22,297 bases of DNA, from assembly GCA_002773495.1 (NCBI GenBank), contig PFAX01000029.1, forward strand, positions 23,498 to 45,794, written 5' to 3'. Shown here in pieces: positions 17,149 to 22,297 of this stretch. Position 1 is the stretch's first letter; each line of letters begins with the position of its first letter. The notes below the pieces were generated by a model, which worked only from the letters and a program-made list of their open reading frames with translations, had not been told where the DNA came from and ran no database searches. Made by a program: the position numbers and the translations under genes. Source of the DNA: a bacterium (Candidatus Gribaldobacteria) CG10_big_fil_rev_8_21_14_0_10_37_21. GTDB lineage: Bacteria; Patescibacteriota; Minisyncoccia; Minisyncoccales; CG1-02-41-26.

Positions 17149-20085
17149 CTATTTTAATTTATTTGCAAAATCAACAAAATTATCGAACCAATACCTTTTG
17201 TAATTATCCAAAACATCGGCTATCCCTCGCCTCGGCTTAAGCAATAGTTTTGTGTTTATGATAAATCCGTTGTGCGAAAAATCTCTACTCTCTTTTCGCT
17301 CGCCCATTTCAAATATCCTTGAATACCCGTCGATCTTTCTGTATCCATCTGCGTGTTCAGTTCCTTTCGGATCAACAAACAAAATCAAGTACCGTTTGCC
17401 CTTTTGTGCCCAAAAAATAAAATCCGGTTTGAAATTCGCGATATTATTTTCTTTCGGGTTGTAATAAGGAATTAATACTTCATCCAATGTTTGGTCAAGT
17501 TTTGAAAACATCCACCAATCAAATTGCGTAAAAATATTGTCCGGCTTGGCGAGATATTCTTCCAGCTGTTCAATAAATTTTACCTCGCTGTCAACATTGA
17601 TAATATGGTTTAGATAGTCAATTTTTTCGGTTTCTGAAACTATCACCGGAAGATAGTAATGGTTTGGCAGATATTTAATTTTGATTCTTTGGTTGTTCAT
17701 TTCAAAATTCCCTGCCTGCGCAAATAAACTCATTTGTCTTTCAAATTCTTTTCTAGAAATTTTACCATACTGTTCATCCAGTTCTTTTTGCCTTTCGGGA
17801 AACTGCCTCATTCCCTCAATTTTCTTTTTTATTTTTTCGTATTTATCGCCATCGCTAAATCTAATTTTTTTGAAATGCACAATTTCATTTTCTAATTCCT
17901 TAAACTTTCCAAACTCTTTGCTTTTAACGCGAAGATAATCAAAAATTCGGTCAAGAATCAACTCTGGCTCAAAAAGAGAATTTCTTTCGCTAAAATCATA
18001 ATACCTCTCTTCTTCCGCAAAGCTTTCTTTTACTTTCTTTAAAACTTTTACTTCGCAATCATATTTAGCCAAAGCAATTCTATCACCCAAAAAACCATAA
18101 AACTGCTTTGTGAAATCAAAATCCTCGCGGCTAACAGAGTATTTTTGCGGGTCTTTTTCTTCAGCAAAAATCCTTTCAGAATTTTTATAAACCGGCACCA
18201 AAAGAGTGTGCTTTTGTGCTTCCGGGTTCAAAATAAATGCTTCACCCAAATTTTTATCCTGCTTTTCTGCTTTTAATGTCGCAATTATTTCTTTCAAATT
18301 TTCTACATTAGTTCCAAAAATAAACAAGCTTTCAATCGGCAAGACCAAATTTTTAACTTTATTGAATAATTGCTCTTTTACTCCTCTTGTATTTAACAAT
18401 TCTTTGAGCCGTCTTCTTTTATGCTTTAACGGCTCTATTCTTACGCCCCTGCCAACCGATTGCAGAACGAATTTTTTGGCGTCGCTTCCAACCCCGATAT
18501 TTACGAATAAAAGAAGATTCGGCCTATTAGAATCCCAACCTTCATAAAAAGAACGTGAACCCATTAAAATATTTATATCAGAGTCATCGCGGTTTAATCT
18601 TTTAAAATAACTTTCGTTTTCAACGCTTTCGTTTATCTCATATCCATCAAGCTTATCCTTTAACCACCCAGAGATATCGCCGATTTTAATTAACGCAAAC
18701 GGCTTTTCAGCCGTCATTAACCTAAAAATCAATTCATTTCTATTGCCAGGAATTTTCAAAACCTCAATATTGCCTGGGGTTTTAGCGTTAAAAACATGTT
18801 TCAAAATATCCTTAAATTCTAATTTTGAAATTAAATCCGCGTTAACAACGCAATCCAACTCCTCAAATTCAAATTTTGGATGCTCACTAAACTCCTTAAT
18901 AAGTTCCTGCTTTGCTTTTTTCAGCAAATCCGCCCTAATTTCTTTTCTGGCAACCTTTTCTAATTCTTTAAAAAACATTTGCAAATCGGCATTTTCTACA
19001 TCAACTGAATTGACTAATGTTAAAAGAAGCGGGTGGTGGTATAAGGCGTTATTTTCTTTCCTGATTTTTTCAAGATATTTATTGATATAAGTTAGAAGTA
19101 AAAGCGTTTTTAAAATGATTTTTTGCTTTTCTATTGGCGAAAAATCGGTTTCACCGCGAAACGCACTAACCTCAGCAGATGATAAATAAATATGCTTGCC
19201 ATAGCCATCTTCAACAAACTTTACCAGGTTAAAACTAAAAGCACAGGTTGCGAAATCCCTTGGATCGGTAAAGGTGGCGGAAAAATTAAACAAAAACCCG
19301 TTTCTTGAAAGAATAGAGTATAAAACCTGCCGCTTGCTATCTTCTTTGTCTCCCTTGTGAGCTTCGTCTAAAAGAATATACCACTTGCCATTATTGTCAT
19401 AATTCCTGAAATTCACGATTTTTTCTTTAGACACATCGGAAATCAAATCAGAGCGGTAATAAAAAACCGTTATTTCATTTTTTGCAAAAGGCAAGGCATT
19501 TTCCCGTTTCACGATTTCATAATCCCTTAAACTTTTGAGATTTATTTTTATGTCAAAATTAAAACTGTTAAATTCATCAATGTGATTTTTGAATTGGTCT
19601 AAAAGGTCGTCTCTATGGGCCAAAAAAAGAATATCCCGGTCTGGCAACTCTTTTTCAGCAATCAGATTACCTAAAAGCTCAATCAATTTAACAATAATCA
19701 ATGTTTTCCCTGAACCAGTCGCCATCCAAAAGCTCATTCGGTTGATAAAATGCTCAAATGAAATTTTGTTGTTAACCACTGGATAATCTTTGTCATATTC
19801 TAAAAGATATTTTGCGGTTTTGCCGTCCTGTTTCTTTTTTAGATCATAATCAAAATTTTCTGCAAAATCATTTGCTTGATAATGGCTGTATAAACTTTGC
19901 TTTTCTCCCTTTTTATCTTTGTAATAAAGCCACAAACCTTTCAGCACGTTTTTCAGCCCTTGTTTTTGAAAATCAAAAAGCGTCTTGTCTTTTGAAAACC
20001 GTTCAAAACCAAAACCTTGCCACTTCACCGGCAAGTTATCAAAAGTAATATCGTCTATGATGTTTTGTAAATAAAGTTTGGACAT
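17149..20085 (-). CDS. res: Type III restriction enzyme Res subunit (helicase-nuclease)
   Basis: This 978-residue superfamily 2 ATPase moves on DNA and cleaves it with the Mod subunit. Motif I is FWMATGSGKT (about 119-128), motif II LLDEAHKG (about 238-245), motif III FSATFT (about 268-273), and the second RecA-like domain has GSRSFYEGWDS (509-519) and QSVGRGVRIEP (542-552). The C-terminal PD-(D/E)xK nuclease reads KPDFIFW (Asp888) and LFVDPKG (Asp905, Lys907). All key residues are intact, so it is probably active. It lies 87 bases after the TcmP-radical-SAM fusion. No Shine-Dalgarno site is visible. The stop is TAG. Confidence 0.94.
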   Translation of the reverse strand: MSKLYLQNIIDDITFDNLPVKWQGFGFERFSKDKTLFDFQKQGLKNVLKGLWLYYKDKKGEKQSLYSHYQANDFAENFDYDLKKKQDGKTAKYLLEYDKDYPVVNNKISFEHFINRMSFWMATGSGKTLIIVKLIELLGNLIAEKELPDRDILFLAHRDDLLDQFKNHIDEFNSFNFDIKINLKSLRDYEIVKRENALPFAKNEITVFYYRSDLISDVSKEKIVNFRNYDNNGKWYILLDEAHKGDKEDSKRQVLYSILSRNGFLFNFSATFTDPRDFATCAFSFNLVKFVEDGYGKHIYLSSAEVSAFRGETDFSPIEKQKIILKTLLLLTYINKYLEKIRKENNALYHHPLLLTLVNSVDVENADLQMFFKELEKVARKEIRADLLKKAKQELIKEFSEHPKFEFEELDCVVNADLISKLEFKDILKHVFNAKTPGNIEVLKIPGNRNELIFRLMTAEKPFALIKIGDISGWLKDKLDGYEINESVENESYFKRLNRDDSDINILMGSRSFYEGWDSNRPNLLLFVNIGVGSDAKKFVLQSVGRGVRIEPLKHKRRRLKELLNTRGVKEQLFNKVKNLVLPIESLFIFGTNVENLKEIIATLKAEKQDKNLGEAFILNPEAQKHTLLVPVYKNSERIFAEEKDPQKYSVSREDFDFTKQFYGFLGDRIALAKYDCEVKVLKKVKESFAEEERYYDFSERNSLFEPELILDRIFDYLRVKSKEFGKFKELENEIVHFKKIRFSDGDKYEKIKKKIEGMRQFPERQKELDEQYGKISRKEFERQMSLFAQAGNFEMNNQRIKIKYLPNHYYLPVIVSETEKIDYLNHIINVDSEVKFIEQLEEYLAKPDNIFTQFDWWMFSKLDQTLDEVLIPYYNPKENNIANFKPDFIFWAQKGKRYLILFVDPKGTEHADGYRKIDGYSRIFEMGERKESRDFSHNGFIINTKLLLKPRRGIADVLDNYKRYWFDNFVDFANKLK

Positions 20086-20094
20086 TTTTGATGC

Positions 20095-20153
20095 TTTGCA
20101 AGTAAAAGATGCAAAACTAACCTAAAAACAAGCATTTTTCTTTTACTTGCAAA
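20095..20153 (-). repeat. Long hairpin between the TcmP fusion and res
   Basis: TTTGCAAGTAAAAGATGC (20095-20112) pairs with GCAT and CTTTTACTTGCAAA (20132-20153) with a four-base bulge. A third GCAAGTAAAA follows at 20161 and can pair with TTACTT near the fusion stop. It is the only non-coding stretch in this operon. Confidence 0.6.
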
Positions 20154-20172
20154 CAAAAAAGCAAGTAAAAAA

Positions 20173-21963
20173 TTACTTAAAAATACTCTTCGTATTCTTT
20201 TCACTCAATGGTGTCCCAATTTTTATATGATACTCTATATCATTTTTTTTACAGAAATTAATCACTTTTTGAGCCATTTCTTTATAAAAATGATCCCCAT
20301 TTCCATGTATTTGAGAATAGTTACCATTATAATAATTTAATCTAGAGTAATTTAATTTTCCGAATACAATTTTTTTGACAAATTTAATTTTTTCCAAAAT
20401 TTCGTCAATTCTTTCGGCTCCGGTCTCTTTTAATTTTGGTAGCTGGGGCGTGGGATATGGTTCCATACTAATCCATGTTTTTAGACCAGCTTTAGCAAGC
20501 TTTTTTAAAGAATCTATTCTTTTTTCGTAAGGAGCTGAGAATGGTTCATATTCTCGTTTAAAATCCTCGTTTAAGGAAACGAGGGTAATTCCATATTCAT
20601 TGGCGAGTGAAAATCTTTTTTTATCTAAGATCTCGTCTGGATAAAATCCTTTCGTTAAAGTTGTTACTCTTATTCCATCTTTATTTAATCTTTCAATTAT
20701 TTTCAATGTCATCTCTTTTATTTCAGGAATTAAATCTTTTTCCTCAGAATCATACATAAAAGGATCCGACATAAAACAAAGATGAACAAAATCTATTTCA
20801 TTTTTATATTTAGGAATTTCCTTTTCCAAAATCTCTAATGCATTTACTGCTAATCTTGGCTTTCTCCAATCTTCATAATCTTTGACCCAGCCAAATTTTT
20901 TAGCCATCATCATGGCGTAACAAGGAAAATTACAACCATGCGAACAACCAATTATATGATTTATTGTCCAATCCCCATATTCAACTTTAGTTTTATAAAG
21001 AAGAGATTTTCTTCTTATTGAAATAATTTTTGATTTAGAATCTACGCTAAAAATATTAGATTTTTCATATTCCTCACCAAATAAAGAAGTTTGTGAGTTC
21101 TGTTTTCTTTTATGACGGTAATATATATCTTGAACAATTTTTGTAATTTTTACTTTCTTTGATGCAAAGAGCAAATAATACAGGATATCTTTTCTGTCAG
21201 AATATGGCATATCATATCCAACAACATTTAATCCTTTCTTGGACAAAACAGAAACATATTGCTCTAATAACTCTTTATCAGTTTTACTAATTATCTTTAC
21301 ATTTTCGCCAATAAAATCTTTAAAAGTTTCTATGGTTTTAATTTCTTTCTTGTTTAATATTGCCCCTTTCTGCCCTTTTTTATAAACACCGCCAACTCGT
21401 CTTACGCCTTCTAAAATATAGTTGAGTAAAACATCTTTAGAATTTTTTAAATCAGCTATTTTATTTATTGTTTCTTTTTTGATTTGAAGACCATAAGGAT
21501 CAATTAAAATGAACAATGGATTTTTATATGAATTATTAATATTACCCAAAATATCATTTATTGCTGTATTACAATCTTCTTTATAAAAATAAACTTCAAC
21601 AATATTTTTAATTGTTTTGTTGGAATTTAAAAATGCTTCTATATTTTTTTTTAAATTATCAAAGTTTTGTTTTTTAATCTCTACCAAAAACAATTTTATT
21701 TTAACTTTATTCTTTTCTAACTTATCCCTTTGATTAAAAATATTTTCTAACAAAATAAGCGACGAGCCGCTAACCTTATTTTTGTTATCAAAATATACTC
21801 CTGTTCCAGCAAATAAATCTATTACATACCATTCCCTATTAGTCCAAGATTGCTGTCTTTCGCCATTCCAAACAGTTAACCACATATTAAAAACCGACCT
21901 GATAATCTCCAGTTTATTTTTTGTATGTATCCTGTTTGTAATATCCCAATCTTTTTCACTCAT
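20173..21963 (-). CDS. TcmP fused to a three-Cys radical-SAM protein
   Basis: This 596-residue protein joins two proteins normally encoded separately. Residues about 1-290 match TcmP (three-Cys-motif partner): WYVIDLFAGTGVY (about 45-57) and FILIDPYGLQI (about 151-161), resembling a Rossmann-type methyltransferase fold. Residues about 310-596 match the mobile three-Cys radical-SAM / phage Gp37-like family: YGDWTINHIIGCSHGCNFPC puts Cys at about 340, 344 and 348 (CX3CX3C, one residue longer than the usual CX3CX2C), followed by YAMMMAKKFG and VHLCFMSDPFMY. The reaction of this pair is not established. It lies four bases after the Mod stop and before res. Confidence 0.85.
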   Translation of the reverse strand: MSEKDWDITNRIHTKNKLEIIRSVFNMWLTVWNGERQQSWTNREWYVIDLFAGTGVYFDNKNKVSGSSLILLENIFNQRDKLEKNKVKIKLFLVEIKKQNFDNLKKNIEAFLNSNKTIKNIVEVYFYKEDCNTAINDILGNINNSYKNPLFILIDPYGLQIKKETINKIADLKNSKDVLLNYILEGVRRVGGVYKKGQKGAILNKKEIKTIETFKDFIGENVKIISKTDKELLEQYVSVLSKKGLNVVGYDMPYSDRKDILYYLLFASKKVKITKIVQDIYYRHKRKQNSQTSLFGEEYEKSNIFSVDSKSKIISIRRKSLLYKTKVEYGDWTINHIIGCSHGCNFPCYAMMMAKKFGWVKDYEDWRKPRLAVNALEILEKEIPKYKNEIDFVHLCFMSDPFMYDSEEKDLIPEIKEMTLKIIERLNKDGIRVTTLTKGFYPDEILDKKRFSLANEYGITLVSLNEDFKREYEPFSAPYEKRIDSLKKLAKAGLKTWISMEPYPTPQLPKLKETGAERIDEILEKIKFVKKIVFGKLNYSRLNYYNGNYSQIHGNGDHFYKEMAQKVINFCKKNDIEYHIKIGTPLSEKNTKSIFK

Positions 21964-21967
21964 ATTT

Positions 21968-22297
21968 TTACCACCAGATTAGGGGTTTAATTAATTTGTA
22001 GTCAATATCTTTGGGATTAATTTTTGTTCCGTCTTCAAATTCTACTTCTGTATCGCTCACTTTTTTAATCCATTTGCCGGTAAGGTTTGACAGTGTTTCG
22101 GCAATGTCTATGTTTGGGTAGAGTTTTGTTAAATCAACCCTAACTTTTTCTTTTTCGTAGTTAATATCCAACGCTTTGAGCATTTTTTCGTCTTTCATAA
22201 AAACATATTCTTGATACGGAGTTTTTGAGGGCGAATTAAACAAATCGCTTTCTTCGTATTTACAATTAACCAAAGCATCCTCGTATTGTTCAAGTTC
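21968..22297 (-). CDS. mod: Type III restriction-modification Mod methyltransferase, C-terminal part
   Basis: The frame is open to the right edge without an upstream stop, so the gene continues beyond the window; an internal in-frame start at 22273 is only a coincidence. The visible 109 codons end in the C-terminal pattern of type III Mod subunits: NSPSKTPYQEYVFMKDEKML, then ALDINYEKEKVRVDLTKLYPN and IDIAETLSNLTGKWIKK, followed by VEFEDGTKINPKDIDYKLIK. Mod methylates adenine in an asymmetric site and guides Res. The catalytic motifs (DPPY, FXGXG) are outside the window, so activity cannot be judged. The next gene starts four bases after its stop. Confidence 0.8.
   Translation of the reverse strand, partial: ELEQYEDALVNCKYEESDLFNSPSKTPYQEYVFMKDEKMLKALDINYEKEKVRVDLTKLYPNIDIAETLSNLTGKWIKKVSDTEVEFEDGTKINPKDIDYKLIKPLIWW

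Noticed and set aside
22273..22297. Complete 101-residue gene starting at 22273
   Set aside because: The frame stays open to the window edge and the sequence matches a Mod C-terminus, so this is the tail of a longer gene.

Overview
The window is AT-rich bacterial DNA. Ribosomal proteins L7/L12, L10 and L33, an MltG lytic transglycosylase, a Clp-type AAA+ ATPase and a sortase all point to Bacteria rather than Archaea. Many small membrane-anchored proteins of unknown function, very short intergenic spacers, few clear Shine-Dalgarno sites and the dispersed palindrome CCTGCCTGCCGGCAGGCAGG suggest a Patescibacteria (candidate phyla radiation) genome, probably Parcubacteria-like. That placement is inference. 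Almost all genes lie on the minus strand; two protein genes and one possible small RNA lie on the plus strand.

Layout. 1-242 is the N-terminus of a sortase, divergent from a small membrane-anchored protein (380-787) that is followed by two hairpins and a terminator. 959-1626 is a PIN-domain protein with a small overlapping partner. 1693-5787 is a three-gene minus-strand unit: a membrane protein, a membrane-anchored two-AAA Clp-like ATPase and an exported lipoprotein-fold protein. 5937-6117 holds a complete tRNA-Val lying inside what looks like a split second tRNA. 6193-6909 is a tail-anchored PP2C-like protein. 7035-8366 is a Tyr-rich lipoprotein preceded by a phased array of TAGGACA sites, then a small membrane protein. 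9062-10440 is rplL-rplJ with an L10-type leader. mltG and three small proteins follow, then an SdpI-like protein, a MntA/HepT pair, a tRNA-like element, tRNA-Trp and rpmG.

14407-17060 carries a small membrane protein interrupted by TGA, a Nudix hydrolase, a CAP-domain protein, a NYN-domain protein and an ASCH-like protein; several share a repeated 5' leader. 17149-22297 is a type III restriction-modification locus: the end of Mod, then a fusion of TcmP with its three-Cys radical-SAM partner, then the Res helicase-nuclease.

The strongest leads are the nested/split tRNA at 5937-6117, the TcmP-radical-SAM fusion inside the type III locus, the membrane-anchored Clp-like operon with its degenerate first ATPase domain and altered pore loop, the helically phased operator array, and the in-frame TGA at 14512-14514. 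No CRISPR array, transposase or rRNA was seen, and no gene-free stretch exceeds about 300 bases.
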